From Kitasatospora sp. CB01950 (GTDB lineage: Bacteria; Actinomycetota; Actinomycetes; Streptomycetales; Streptomycetaceae), in the NCBI RefSeq assembly GCF_001905465.1, contig NZ_LISX01000002.1, positions 495,425-559,424 of the forward strand: 64,000 nucleotides of DNA, read 5' to 3'. The notes beneath the pieces were generated by a model. That model did not search any database. It was not told where the DNA came from and saw only the letters and a program-made list of their open reading frames with translations. The position numbers and the translations under genes are program-made. Numbering within the stretch: the first letter of the stretch is position 1; the number at the start of each line of letters is the position of its first letter. Below are positions 9,301 through 16,784 of the stretch, one piece after another.

Positions 9301-9774
9301 GGACTGTGCGGTCGCCGACTCCCGGGCGGCGGTGCGGAGTTCCTCCAGCCGGGCGGTCTCGACGGCGGCCCAGGGCCGTTCGGCGAACTCCCCGTACGCG
9401 GCGCCCTGCCACAGCGCGAGCGCCCGCCGGGCGTCGCCCGCCGCCGTCAGGCTCTCGAACTCGGCCGCGTCGAGGGCCACTTCGCGCAGCGCGTAGCCCC
9501 GCCCGGCGCTGACCAGCAGTCGCGGTTCCTGTCGGGGTCCGCGCCCGGGTTCCAGGAGGCGGCGCAGGTTGGACACGTAGGCCTGGAGCGAGACGGCGGC
9601 CTTGGCGGGCGGCGCGCCGTCCCACAGGTCGTCGATCAGGCGGTCGGCGGAGACCGTCGCGCCGCGCGCGACCAGCAGGCGCGCGAGCACGGCACGCTGA
9701 CGCGGGCCGCCCAACCGGATTGCGTCCCCCGCCACTTGCGCCGTGAGTGCCCCGAGCACAGTGATCCGCACCAT
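6331..9774 (-). CDS. Large SARP-family (BTAD plus AAA ATPase) transcriptional regulator
   Basis: A 1147-residue AfsR-type regulator. Domains in order: OmpR/SARP winged helix (about 1-95, with LGGPRQRAVLARLL and SADRLIDDLWDG), bacterial transcriptional activation domain BTAD (about 98-245), a low-complexity linker rich in Gly/Ala/Pro (about 250-320), an AAA_16-type ATPase with Walker A GEAGAGKST and Walker B-like VLLDDLHAADP, then a long alpha-helical TPR-like C-terminus. There is no terminal LuxR helix-turn-helix. Such regulators usually activate secondary-metabolite or export genes by binding heptamer repeats near the -35 box. Start ATG at 9772-9774 gives the family's usual MVRITVLG opening, although the ribosome site is weak. 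The 323-bp upstream region is shared with a divergent small secreted-peptide gene. Confidence 0.9.
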   Translation of the reverse strand: MVRITVLGALTAQVAGDAIRLGGPRQRAVLARLLVARGATVSADRLIDDLWDGAPPAKAAVSLQAYVSNLRRLLEPGRGPRQEPRLLVSAGRGYALREVALDAAEFESLTAAGDARRALALWQGAAYGEFAERPWAAVETARLEELRTAARESATAQSLAEGRFGPAVQDAAALVEDHPLREEGWRLLALALWHAGRQADALTAVRRARHHLATELGLDPGPALTDLETAILRRQLDRLTLPTGPGGGAEAGRSGGAAVGGGPFGTPVGGGGNAARDGGRGPSAAPGPTGGDAEGPAADSAPTAGGRAAAGSGRLFVGRAEELGALRRAAEAARGGVGFALVSGEAGAGKSTVLGRLGEQLAEQGWRVATGRCPESAGAPAAWAWTEVLRELAGRHPDVVADRELAPLLADPGPAAGRDALSGRFRLHRAVVARLHAAARTAPLAVLLDDLHAADPETRELLGELAAQHADGTPAGGLLVVAALRPGEGELADVLGRLARRSPTRVPLGGLDEADAGRLIEAVCAAPVRPETVHALAERTGGNPFYLAESAQLLALGDESTALKEVPQGVRDVLRRRFERLPAPAVDLLRLAAVAGRESDVDLLVRAGEQDEDTATEAVEAAVAGGLLLEPRPGAVRFAHLLVRDTLYADLGGLRRARLHGRIGHALRDLRPGELTALAHHFTQAASTATAELAVEHCVRAAEAAERRYAHRSAVALLRQAVDNLERAAERPGEDRAARRIDLLGALLRAQVRAGQVGDAGETKAHALRLARESGREDLLIAAWTAWTEPTPWVTHPYGTVDQDAVDTLGRLLRRTDLPPATRCRLFDALTHELDCTGAQMALDAAARAVALARAEDDPHLLCLALAAQARACDHELAAVDRRRLAEEISALAVAHDLPAYRWHAEHLGATAAAVRGDLPALRRHLAAGEEIAQRYRLVELSDVVLCQRAMLELAADRVEEATALYEQAMTSLRARSSLHADALHALVRIVIAHREGRLGEMLPLIDHHRAQYGPLVADVAALALLAAGRPREEARAARAERRTVQADYFRSLFLVLRADAAMALDERAEVAELLDELRPFADLVAGASSTSIAARPVALSLGELARHLGRTAEAAEHFRHAVEVARRWESPSWEARAREALAAPER

Positions 9775-9920
9775 CGTGCGCCGAGCCTATGCGATGGCGG
9801 TCCGGAACCGTCCACCAGCCGCCCTCCGCACCTCCGCCGTCCCACGCCCCGCCCTTCCCTGCCGTCGCGCACCGCCTCCCACCTGCGTCATTGCCTCCGC
9901 CACGGCCGGCCGCACGAGAA

Positions 9921-9953
9921 GATCATGTGGACGACTTGTGCCACTGCATGATC
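9921..9953. promoter_or_regulatory. Dyad in the SARP/small-peptide divergent promoter region
   Basis: GATCATG at 9921-9927 and CATGATC at 9947-9953 are exact inverted repeats. An inner GTGG...CCAC pair makes a composite dyad. It sits 150 bp upstream of both divergent starts and could bind a dimeric regulator. Confidence 0.4.
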
Positions 9954-10097
9954 CGTCCACCCTCCAGCTATTCCCTGTGTTCGAACGAGACGCCAGAGTG
10001 GTGCCCGTCGGCAGGGCCGACGGGTCGGAGATCCCCGGCGGATTCGTCGGGTAACTCTCTGAACACGCACTGCAATTCGCACAGAGAAGAGAAATCC

Positions 10098-10286
10098 GTG
10101 AACGCCACTCGCACGGCCCGCACCGTCTTCGTCGGCCTGCTGTCCGCCGGAATCGCCGTGCTGATCGGACTCTCCTCCGCGCCGTCCTCGCACGTCGGCG
10201 GGGCTGTCCACGCCGCGGGCGCCACCGTCAAAGGCCCGGTGACGTCCATCAAGGGCCCCATCGAGGACGTGACGTGGGGTCGGTGA
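10098..10286 (+). CDS. Small secreted or signal peptide precursor, unrecognised
   Basis: A GTG-started reading frame of 62 codons. The N-terminus is basic (NATRTART), followed by a hydrophobic stretch (VFVGLLSAGIAVLIGLSSA, about residues 10-28). It has an Ala-rich possible cleavage zone (HAAGA, about 38-42) and a short polar tail with a near-repeat, KGPVTSIKGPIEDV, ending TWGR. This looks like a Sec-type precursor of a roughly 20-residue peptide. The ribosome site is a modest GAAGAGA seven bases before GTG. It is divergent from the SARP regulator. I do not recognise the family. A peptide signal, a cell-wall peptide or a chance frame are all possible. The frame is open further upstream, so the start is not certain. 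Confidence 0.5.
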   Translation: MNATRTARTVFVGLLSAGIAVLIGLSSAPSSHVGGAVHAAGATVKGPVTSIKGPIEDVTWGR

Positions 10287-10404
10287 CAATCCGCCCGCCG
10301 CGGAATTCCGGCGGCCACCCGGGCCGCACCGACATTCGGGGACCGGAAGAAGTCGACCGACCGAACACCCTATGAAGGCGAACCGTCACAACTGCCGGTG
10401 TCGT

Positions 10405-10845
10405 TCAGTTTCCGGAGGCCAGGCGGACGGCGGCCAGCGGCACGAAGCCGCCGGCGCCGCCGCCGGTGTCGGGCTCGCCGAGGCGGCGCAGCATGGTGAC
10501 GGCGATCCGCTGCGCCTGGGCCTTGGCGCGTTCGGTGACGGGGCCGGCGTGGCGGCCGTCGAGGGTGGCGCGCCAGAGCTGGACCCAGCGGCCGAAGTGT
10601 TCGGCGGTGAGCGGGCTGATCGCGTGCAGCGCGGCGTGCGGGGCCAGCGCGTTGCCCCGGTAGGAGGCGGTGCGCAGCAGGGCGCTCTCCCAGAAGTCGG
10701 TGATCCGCGGGAGGTGTGCCTCCAGGTCGAGGCGGGCGATCTCGGTGAAGATCGGGCCGATCAGCGGGTCGGCGAAGGCGGCGCGGTAGAAGCGCCGGAG
10801 GGCGGACTCCAGGTCGGCCCTGGTGGTGATGTCCGGCAGTGCCAC
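10405..10845 (-). CDS. Group III truncated haemoglobin
   Basis: A 146-residue 2-over-2 globin. It shows the group III pattern: an N-terminal RRFYRAAFADPLIGPIF helix pair, the TDFWESALLRTASYRGN segment, and the proximal histidine region EHFGRWVQLW near residue 90. It ends with an Ala/Gly-rich tail. I chose GTG at 10843-10845 because AGGAGGAG lies at ideal distance; an upstream ATG at 10935 would add 30 low-complexity residues. These cytoplasmic haem proteins bind O2 or NO and are linked to oxidative and nitrosative stress. It is divergent from an aldo/keto reductase with a promoter gap of 106 bp. Confidence 0.85.
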   Translation of the reverse strand: MALPDITTRADLESALRRFYRAAFADPLIGPIFTEIARLDLEAHLPRITDFWESALLRTASYRGNALAPHAALHAISPLTAEHFGRWVQLWRATLDGRHAGPVTERAKAQAQRIAVTMLRRLGEPDTGGGAGGFVPLAAVRLASGN

Positions 10846-10951
10846 GGTCTCCTCCTGGTACGTCGCGCGCCCGGTCAGGGTACGCCGCGGCGGGGCGCCG
10901 CGGGGAGGGCCGTTGGTCCCGTTCGCCGCGCTCACCTGGCAGGATGCCGGT

Positions 10952-11941
10952 ATGACCTACCTCGCCGCGGACGACCGCTACGCCTCGATGACCTTCCGCC
11001 GCGCCGGGCGCAGCGGTGTGCAGCTGCCCGCCGTCTCGCTCGGACTGTGGCACAACTTCGGTGACACCCAGCCGCTGGAGGTGCAGCGCGCGGTGCTGCG
11101 CCGGGCGTTCGACCGGGGGGTGACGCACTTCGACCTGGCGAACAACTACGGTCCGCCGTACGGCAGTGCGGAGCGCAACTTCGGCTACCTGTTCGCGCAG
11201 GACTTCCGTCCGTACCGGGACGAGCTGTTCATCGCGTCGAAGGCGGGCTGGGACATGTGGCCGGGCCCGTACGGGGACGGCGGCAGCCGCAAGTACCTGC
11301 TGGCGAGCCTCGACCAGTCGCTGGGCCGGATGGGCCTGGACTACGTGGACGTCTTCTACTCGCACCGGTGGGACCCGACGACTCCGCTGGAGGAGACGAT
11401 GGGGGCGCTGGACACGGCGGTGCGTTCGGGCCGGGCGCTGTACGCGGCGATCTCCAACTACCCGGCGGAGCAGCACCGGCAGGCGGTGGCGATCCTGCGC
11501 GAGCTGGGCACGCCGTGTCTGCTGAACCAGGCCAGCTACTCGATCCTGAACCGGGAGCCGGAGCAGGGCCTGCTGGACGCGGTGGGCGAGACGCAGACCT
11601 CGCTGATCGCGTACTCGCCGCTGGCGCAGGGCCTGTTGACGGACCGCTACCTGAGCGGCGAGGTGCCGGCTGGTTCGCGGATGTCGGTCGGGCACTTCCT
11701 GAAGGAAGAGGCGCTCACCGAGGCCAAGTTGGCGCAGCTGCGGGCGCTCGCGAAGGTCGCCGAGGGGCGCGGTCAGAGCCTGGCGCAGCTGGCGCTGTCC
11801 TGGGTGCTGCGGGACGAGCGGGTGGTGTCGGTGATCGTCGGTGCGTCGAGCGTGCGCCAGCTGGACCAGAACCTGGACGCGCTGGCGGCCGGCCCGCTCA
11901 CCGCGCAGGAGATCGCCGAGATCGACCGGCTGAGCAGCTGA
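10952..11941 (+). CDS. Aldo/keto reductase, YghZ (L-glyceraldehyde 3-phosphate reductase) type
   Basis: A 329-residue (beta/alpha)8 NADPH-dependent oxidoreductase. The opening MTYLAADDRYASMTFRRAGR and the LGLWHNFGD segment are typical of the YghZ/AKR14 subgroup. Catalytic tetrad residues are visible: Asp in FDLANNYGPP with its Tyr, Lys in IASKAGWDMWPG, and His in FYSHRWDP. The C-terminal nucleotide-binding motif is VIVGASSVRQLDQN. The start is ATG at 10952-10954, with AGGATG upstream. By family it reduces small aldehydes, for example detoxifying methylglyoxal or L-glyceraldehyde 3-phosphate. Its physiological substrate here is unknown. Confidence 0.9.
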   Translation: MTYLAADDRYASMTFRRAGRSGVQLPAVSLGLWHNFGDTQPLEVQRAVLRRAFDRGVTHFDLANNYGPPYGSAERNFGYLFAQDFRPYRDELFIASKAGWDMWPGPYGDGGSRKYLLASLDQSLGRMGLDYVDVFYSHRWDPTTPLEETMGALDTAVRSGRALYAAISNYPAEQHRQAVAILRELGTPCLLNQASYSILNREPEQGLLDAVGETQTSLIAYSPLAQGLLTDRYLSGEVPAGSRMSVGHFLKEEALTEAKLAQLRALAKVAEGRGQSLAQLALSWVLRDERVVSVIVGASSVRQLDQNLDALAAGPLTAQEIAEIDRLSS

Positions 11942-12000
11942 TCTCCGCCGTACGAAACTGATCCCCACCGTGCGCAGCTGATCCCCGACGTGCGGGCGGC
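11935..12000. repeat. Three degenerate copies of an about 20-bp unit after the aldo/keto reductase
   Basis: The unit AGCTGATCTCCGCCGTACGA recurs as ACTGATCCCCACCGTGCGC and AGCTGATCCCCGACGTGCGG, beginning inside the last codons of the reductase. It runs directly into the terminator hairpin. Confidence 0.5.
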
Positions 12001-12021
12001 CGAAGCGGGTTCGGCCGCCCG
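11993..12021. terminator. Bidirectional terminator between the aldo/keto reductase and the flavin monooxygenase
   Basis: A perfect 12-bp stem CGGGCGGCCGAA / TTCGGCCGCCCG with a 5-base loop lies between two convergent genes. Confidence 0.75.
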
Positions 12022-12027
12022 TGCGCG

Positions 12028-13095
12028 TCAGGCCAGTTGCGGGAGCACCGTCTCGGCGACCCGGTAGGCCTCCTCCAGCAGCGGGTTGCCGGACAGGATG
12101 AACGTGTCGACGCCCAACTCCTGGTATTCCCGGAGCCGTTCGACGACCTGTTCGGTGGAGCCGACGACGGCGGTGCCGGGGCCGGGGCGGAACAGGCTCA
12201 TCCCGGGCCACAGGTTGGGGTGGGTCTCCAGTTCGCGGGCGCGGGCGGGGACGCGGCCGCCGTGCTGGCGGAACTGGCGCTGCCAGCCGACGCCGTCCTC
12301 GCCCTGCCGGCCGCCGAGTTGGCGGGCGTAGGTGGCTTCGCTGGTGACGTCGAGGAGGCGGTCGGCGGCGGCCCAGGCCTGCTCCTCGGTGTCGCGGACG
12401 ATCAGGTGCAGGCGCAGGCCGAGCCGCAGGGTGCGGCCGTGCGCGGCGGCGCGTTCGCGGACCTTCTCCAGCTTCTCCCGCAGCAGGTGCGGGGGTTCGC
12501 CCCAGGTGAGGTAGACGTCGACGTGTTCGGCGGCGACCTCGATGCCGGCCGGGGAGGAGCCGCCGAACCAGAGCGGGATGTGGCCCTCGCGCAGCGGCGG
12601 CAGGTCGCGCAGCGACGCGCCGGCGTTCTTCAGCTGGTAGAACTCGCCTTCATGGTCGAAGACTTCGCCGCTGGTGAGGCGCTTGACCAGGCTCCAGTAC
12701 TCGGCGGACAGCCGGTAGCGGTCGTCGTGGTCGACGTGCAGCCCGTACTCGCGCAGCTGATGGGTGGAGCCGTTGACCACGTTGAAGCGGAGCCGGCCCG
12801 GGCCGTGCAGGTGCTCGAAGGACAGCGCCATCTTGGCCAGCAGGGTGGGCGAGATCAGCCCGGGGTGCACGGCGAGCAGGGGCTGGAAGCCGGGGCCGGT
12901 GGCGGCGGCGAGCGCGGAGCCGAGCGCCCACACGTCGTACTGGTCGGTGGCGAGCAACGCGCCGGTGTAGCCGAGGCGTTCGACGGTGGCGGCGAGGTGC
13001 TGGAGGTAGCCGAGGTCGACCGGGCGGCGGCCCTCGGGCTCCCACGGGTAGTGGCCCTCGCGGGGGATCAGGTACCACAGGACTTCGGTGGCCAT
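12028..13095 (-). CDS. LLM-class flavin-dependent monooxygenase, SsuD-like
   Basis: A 355-residue luciferase-like TIM-barrel enzyme. The N-terminal EVLWYLIPREGHYPWEPEGRR, the VNGSTHQLREYGL-type segment (family VTGGDPVEL, giving the flavin site) and HDDRYRLSAEYWSLVKRL match the FMNH2-dependent alkanesulfonate monooxygenase SsuD family. SsuD splits C-S bonds, releasing sulfite and an aldehyde, with reduced flavin supplied by a separate reductase. No flavin reductase gene is present nearby, so it would be supplied in trans. It is the last gene of the organosulfur operon, 5 bp after the preceding binding-protein gene. Sulfonate specificity is inferred from family and neighbours. Confidence 0.85.
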   Translation of the reverse strand: MATEVLWYLIPREGHYPWEPEGRRPVDLGYLQHLAATVERLGYTGALLATDQYDVWALGSALAAATGPGFQPLLAVHPGLISPTLLAKMALSFEHLHGPGRLRFNVVNGSTHQLREYGLHVDHDDRYRLSAEYWSLVKRLTSGEVFDHEGEFYQLKNAGASLRDLPPLREGHIPLWFGGSSPAGIEVAAEHVDVYLTWGEPPHLLREKLEKVRERAAAHGRTLRLGLRLHLIVRDTEEQAWAAADRLLDVTSEATYARQLGGRQGEDGVGWQRQFRQHGGRVPARARELETHPNLWPGMSLFRPGPGTAVVGSTEQVVERLREYQELGVDTFILSGNPLLEEAYRVAETVLPQLA

Positions 13096-13100
13096 GGCGC

Positions 13101-14009
13101 TCAGTTCCCCTTCGCGGCACGGGAGATGGCGTCGGCGACCGGCTGCTCCAGGGCGGGCAGGTGGATGTCGGCGACGGTGACGGGCCGGTCGATGAAGCCG
13201 ACCCGGTGGAAGATGTCCGCGGCTTCCTGCTGTTCGGCGACGAACTCGGCGGTGGCGGGCTCCAGTTGCCAGGGCAGCGCGGTCAGCGCGGTGTGCCAGT
13301 CGGCCTGCTCGCCGCCCTGGTCGGCGGCGGCGACGGCTGCCGCCTCCTCGGGGTGGGCGGCGGCCCAGTGGTCGGCGCGCTGCAGGGCGGTGACGATCGC
13401 GGCGACCACCTCGGGCCGCTGGACGGCGAGTTCACGGCGGGCGAAGAACACCGAGCGGTCGGTGATCACGTCCGTGGTGCGGATCAGTTCGCGGAACTCG
13501 CCGGTGCGGCGGGCGGCGGCGAGTTCCGCGCCCTGCGCGATCCAGCCGGCGATGGCGCCGCTGCGCAGCCGCTCGGCCTCGTCCCCGGCGGGGCGTTCGG
13601 CCGTGATGTCGTCGCGGTACGAAAGCCCGTTCTGGTGGAGGGACTTGGCGAGCAGGTGGGTCTGCCAGGAGCCGATGGCGAGCACCACGGTGGCGCCCTT
13701 CAGGTCGGCGACGGAGGCGATCGGCCCGTCGGCGGCGACCAGCAGCGCGCCGTGGTCGTGGCGGGGCGCGGAGACGGCGGTGTACACGATGTCGTGCCCG
13801 GCGGCCTGTGCGGTGATCGGCGGGGTGGAGCCCGTCCCGCCGAAGTCGATGGTGCCGTCGGCGAGGTAGGCGCCGGTCCTGGTGCCGTCTGCGTAGTGGT
13901 GGAACTCGGCGCTCTCGCCGAGCGGGGCCAGCTCCTGCTGGAGGTAGTCGAGTCGGGCCAGGTGGTAGAGGGACGGGTTGGAGCGGTGCACACCGACGGT
14001 GACGGTCAT
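13101..14009 (-). CDS. NitT/TauT-type substrate-binding protein without a signal peptide
   Basis: A 302-residue type II periplasmic-binding fold. It opens MTVTVGVHRSNPSLYHLARL and continues with the family segments DFGGTGSTPPITAQAAGHDI and VADLKGATVVLAIGSWQTHLL, typical of SsuA/TauA proteins. It lacks any N-terminal hydrophobic segment or lipobox. The previous gene ends 31 bp upstream, so there is no room for a missed signal. It may act in the cytoplasm, as a substrate carrier or as a catalytic relative of DszB (which shares this fold), rather than as a transport receptor. It sits between the ABC ATPase and the monooxygenase. Confidence 0.8.
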   Translation of the reverse strand: MTVTVGVHRSNPSLYHLARLDYLQQELAPLGESAEFHHYADGTRTGAYLADGTIDFGGTGSTPPITAQAAGHDIVYTAVSAPRHDHGALLVAADGPIASVADLKGATVVLAIGSWQTHLLAKSLHQNGLSYRDDITAERPAGDEAERLRSGAIAGWIAQGAELAAARRTGEFRELIRTTDVITDRSVFFARRELAVQRPEVVAAIVTALQRADHWAAAHPEEAAAVAAADQGGEQADWHTALTALPWQLEPATAEFVAEQQEAADIFHRVGFIDRPVTVADIHLPALEQPVADAISRAAKGN

Positions 14010-14040
14010 GGCGCGGTCTCTTCTCTGTGGTGACGCAACG

Positions 14041-14772
14041 TCAGTTGCTGTTCGCGGTTTCGGTCTTGGTTTCCTGGTGCACGCCGAGGTCGGCGAGCAG
14101 GTCGCGGCGCAGGGCCGCGAAGGCGGGGTCGGCGGGGTCGCGGGGGCGTTCGACGGCGACCGTCTCGTCCCGGACGAGGGCGCCCTCGCGGAGCACTGCG
14201 ACCCGGTCGGCGAGGCGGATCGCCTCGTCCACGTCGTGGGTGACCAGCAGCACGGCGGGGCGGTGGCGGCGGCACAGGTCGCCGACCAGGTCCTGCATGC
14301 GCAGCCGGGTGAGCGCGTCCAGGGCGGCGAACGGCTCGTCCAGCAGCAGGAGTTGGGGTTCGCGGACGAGGGCCCGGGCGAGTGCGGCGCGCTGCGCCTC
14401 GCCGCCGGACAGGGTGCTGGGCCAGGCCTCGGCGTGGCCGGCGAGGCCGACCTCGGCGAGGGCCTGCCGGCCGGTCTCCCGGGTGGCGGCGCCGCGCGGC
14501 AGGCCCACGGTGACGTTGCCGAGGACGCGCTTGGACGGGATCAGCCGGGGTTCCTGGAAGACCACCGTCCGGGCGGGCGGCACCAGCACGGTGCCCTCGT
14601 CGGCGCGGTCGAGTGCGCCGAGGATGCGCAGCAGCGTGGTCTTGCCGGTGCCGGACGCGCCGAGCAGGGCGAGGAATTCGCCGCGGGCGATGTCCAGGTC
14701 GATGCCGTCGAGGACCGCCCGGGTGCCGAACACCCTTCGCAGGCCACGGACATGAACAGCGGGAGCGCTCAT
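14041..14772 (-). CDS. ABC transporter ATPase, SsuB/TauB type
   Basis: A 243-residue ABC ATPase. Walker A is GASGTGKTT (about 38-46), the Q-loop lies in VVFQEPRLIP, the signature is LSGGEAQR, Walker B is LLLLDEP and the switch His lies in LLVTHDVDEA. The Q-loop and ALDALTRLRMQ segment are those of nitrate/sulfonate/taurine importers. The start ATG at 14770-14772 overlaps the permease stop by four bases (ATGA), so the two are translationally coupled. It drives uptake of an organosulfur compound with the upstream permease and lipoprotein. Confidence 0.92.
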   Translation of the reverse strand: MSAPAVHVRGLRRVFGTRAVLDGIDLDIARGEFLALLGASGTGKTTLLRILGALDRADEGTVLVPPARTVVFQEPRLIPSKRVLGNVTVGLPRGAATRETGRQALAEVGLAGHAEAWPSTLSGGEAQRAALARALVREPQLLLLDEPFAALDALTRLRMQDLVGDLCRRHRPAVLLVTHDVDEAIRLADRVAVLREGALVRDETVAVERPRDPADPAFAALRRDLLADLGVHQETKTETANSN

Positions 14773-15617
14773 CGTCCGGCCACCGCCCGGCCGTTCACGG
14801 GACGCCAGGGCATCAGCAGCCGCTCCAGGACGCGGACCGCGCCGTCGGCGGCCAGGCCCAGCAGGCCGTAGATCAGGATGCACACGGCGAGCACGTCGGT
14901 GCGCGAGAAGTTCTGCGCCTGGGCCATCAAGTAGCCGATCCCCTCGGTGGAGTTGATCTCCTCGGCGGCGATCAGCGCGATCACGCTGAGCGTCATCGAC
15001 AGTCGCAGTCCGGACAGCAGCGCGGGCAGCGCCCCGGGCAGCACGACCTCGCGGACCACCGCCCAGCGCGACAGGCCGAAGCTGCGCATCGCCTCGACGA
15101 GCTTGCGGTCGGTGTTGCGGACGCCGCCGGAGGTGGAGACGTACATCGGGAAGGAGGTGGCGACGCCGATCAGCGCGACCTTCGCGGTCTCGGTGATGCC
15201 GAACCACACCATGAACAGCGGCACCAGCGCCAGGAACGGTACGGTGCGCAGCACTTGCACGGCGGAGTCGAGCAGTTCCTCGCCGAGCCGGAAGAATCCG
15301 GTGACCACGCCGAGCACCAGGCCGACGCCGGCCCCGAACAGCAGGCCGAGCCCGGCCCTGGTCAGCGAGGTGGACAGCGCGTCGCCCAGCTGGCCGTTGC
15401 CCCACAACTCGCCGACGGCCTGGACGACCTGGCCGGGCGAGGCGAGCACGTCGGGGGTCAGCACGCCGGTCGCGGAGCTGATCTGCCAGGCGGCGAGCAG
15501 CGCGAGCGGCCCGAGGGTGCGCAGGGCGAGCGAGAGGCCGCGCGGGCGGTCGGCGGTGGTCCGGGCGCGCGGGGCGACCAGCCCGGCCGCCCGGGCCTCC
15601 TCGGTGGTGACGGTCAC
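14769..15617 (-). CDS. ABC transporter permease, SsuC type
   Basis: A 282-residue inner-membrane permease with about six helices. The binding-protein-dependent transport (EAA) loop reads EAMRSFGLSRWAVVREVVLPGALPALLSGLRLS, given here as two parts: EAMRSFGLSRWAVVREV and VLPGALPALLSGLRLS. The start GTG at 15615-15617 overlaps the upstream stop (GTGA). Both ends overlap neighbours by four bases, so binding protein, permease and ATPase form one tightly coupled unit. By family it imports sulfonates, taurine or similar anions. Confidence 0.92.
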   Translation of the reverse strand: MTVTTEEARAAGLVAPRARTTADRPRGLSLALRTLGPLALLAAWQISSATGVLTPDVLASPGQVVQAVGELWGNGQLGDALSTSLTRAGLGLLFGAGVGLVLGVVTGFFRLGEELLDSAVQVLRTVPFLALVPLFMVWFGITETAKVALIGVATSFPMYVSTSGGVRNTDRKLVEAMRSFGLSRWAVVREVVLPGALPALLSGLRLSMTLSVIALIAAEEINSTEGIGYLMAQAQNFSRTDVLAVCILIYGLLGLAADGAVRVLERLLMPWRPVNGRAVAGR

Positions 15618-16648
15618 TTCGCCGCCCCTGCAAGGGAGTTGATGTCGATCAGGTAGGGCTTGACGTCGACCTTCGCCTTGGTGACGCCCTGGTCGGCGTA
15701 GAACGCGGCGACCACGCCGAAGCGGGCGGTGTCGGCGTCGGTGATCGGCGATTCCACGGCGCGCTGCCTGCCGAACTCGACGGCGACCTGCTGCTCGGCG
15801 GGGCTGACGGCGGTCGGGCCGGCGTCGGTGAAGACGTTCAGGTAGGCGGCGGGGTCGGCCTTCTCCTTGGCGGCGTTCTCGTGCAGGTAGCCGTAGAACG
15901 CCTTCAGCACCTCGGGGTGCTGCTCGGCGAAGGCCGAACGGGTCGCCCACACCGCGTAGTTGTCGCTGCCGACGGCCTTGCCGTCGACCAGGAAGTGCGC
16001 GCCCGTGTTGGCGATCGCCGGGATGGAGAACGTCCCCCAGGTCGCCCAGGCGTCCACCTGGCCGGAGTTGAACACCCCGGAGGTCTGGTCGGCCCGCAGG
16101 TAGACCCGCTGCACCTGGTCCGCCGGGATGCCGTTCTTCTCCAGCGCCTTCAGCAGCAGGTACTCGGAGGTGCCGCCCTGGGCGACCGCGACCTTCTTGC
16201 CGACCAGGTCCTTGACCTCCTTGATCGGCGAGCCGTTCTTCACCAGGATGCCTTCGCCTGCCTCGTCGGGCGCGATCTGCGCGAACAGCTTGAAGCCGGG
16301 CTTCTGCGCGAGCGCGGTGACCGCCGAGGTGATCGAGCCCTGGGCGACGTCCAGTTGGTCGGCGTTCAGCGCCTGCGCGGCGGGGGCGAACGGCCCGGCG
16401 CTGCCCGTCCACGCCACCTTGGCGTGCACGGCGGCCAGCGCGCGGTCCAGCGAGCCGTCCTTCTTCCCCTTCGCCAGGAAGCCGGAGTTCCCGGGGTCGG
16501 GCACCCGGAGCACGACCTCCCCGCCCTTGCCGTCGGCGCTCCCGCCGGTGCCCGAGCCGGACGGGCCGCAGGCGGTCAGGGCCAGGGCGGCAGCGGCAAC
16601 TGCGGTGACGGCGACGGTGGTTCGGGTGCGCTTCGTGGTGCTGCGCAT
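15614..16648 (-). CDS. Sulfonate-type ABC transporter substrate-binding lipoprotein
   Basis: A 344-residue lipoprotein. The N-terminus has basic RSTTKRTR, a hydrophobic stretch and the lipobox LTAC, so it should be anchored outside the membrane. The mature part is a NitT/TauT-type binding protein (VAWTGSAGPFAPAAQALNAD, VDAWATWGTFSIPAIANTG and similar segments). I chose ATG at 16646-16648, preceded by GAGGAGAG, over an in-frame ATG seven codons upstream. It captures the substrate for the permease and ATPase that follow with overlapping codons. The VDAWATW motif is typical of sulfonate receptors. Confidence 0.92.
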   Translation of the reverse strand: MRSTTKRTRTTVAVTAVAAAALALTACGPSGSGTGGSADGKGGEVVLRVPDPGNSGFLAKGKKDGSLDRALAAVHAKVAWTGSAGPFAPAAQALNADQLDVAQGSITSAVTALAQKPGFKLFAQIAPDEAGEGILVKNGSPIKEVKDLVGKKVAVAQGGTSEYLLLKALEKNGIPADQVQRVYLRADQTSGVFNSGQVDAWATWGTFSIPAIANTGAHFLVDGKAVGSDNYAVWATRSAFAEQHPEVLKAFYGYLHENAAKEKADPAAYLNVFTDAGPTAVSPAEQQVAVEFGRQRAVESPITDADTARFGVVAAFYADQGVTKAKVDVKPYLIDINSLAGAAK

Positions 16649-16700
16649 GGGTCTCTCCTCTTGGATCACAGAACAGCGGGGACGGACGCCGGGGCGGGTT

Positions 16701-16784
16701 TCAGGGCGTCAAGGCGTCAGGATTTCAGGGCGTCAGGGCGTCAGGGCGTCAAGGCGTCAGGGCGTCAAGGCGTCAGGGCGTCAG
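16701..16784. repeat. Ten-copy 8-bp tandem repeat at the end of the desulfinase-like gene
   Basis: Ten consecutive 8-mers, mostly TCAGGGCG or TCAAGGCG (one TCAGGATT), run from 16701 to 16780 and continue into the TCA that is the stop codon of the minus-strand gene. Each unit carries a TGA on the minus strand. The unit length is not a multiple of three, so stops appear in all minus-strand frames. Confidence 0.9.
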
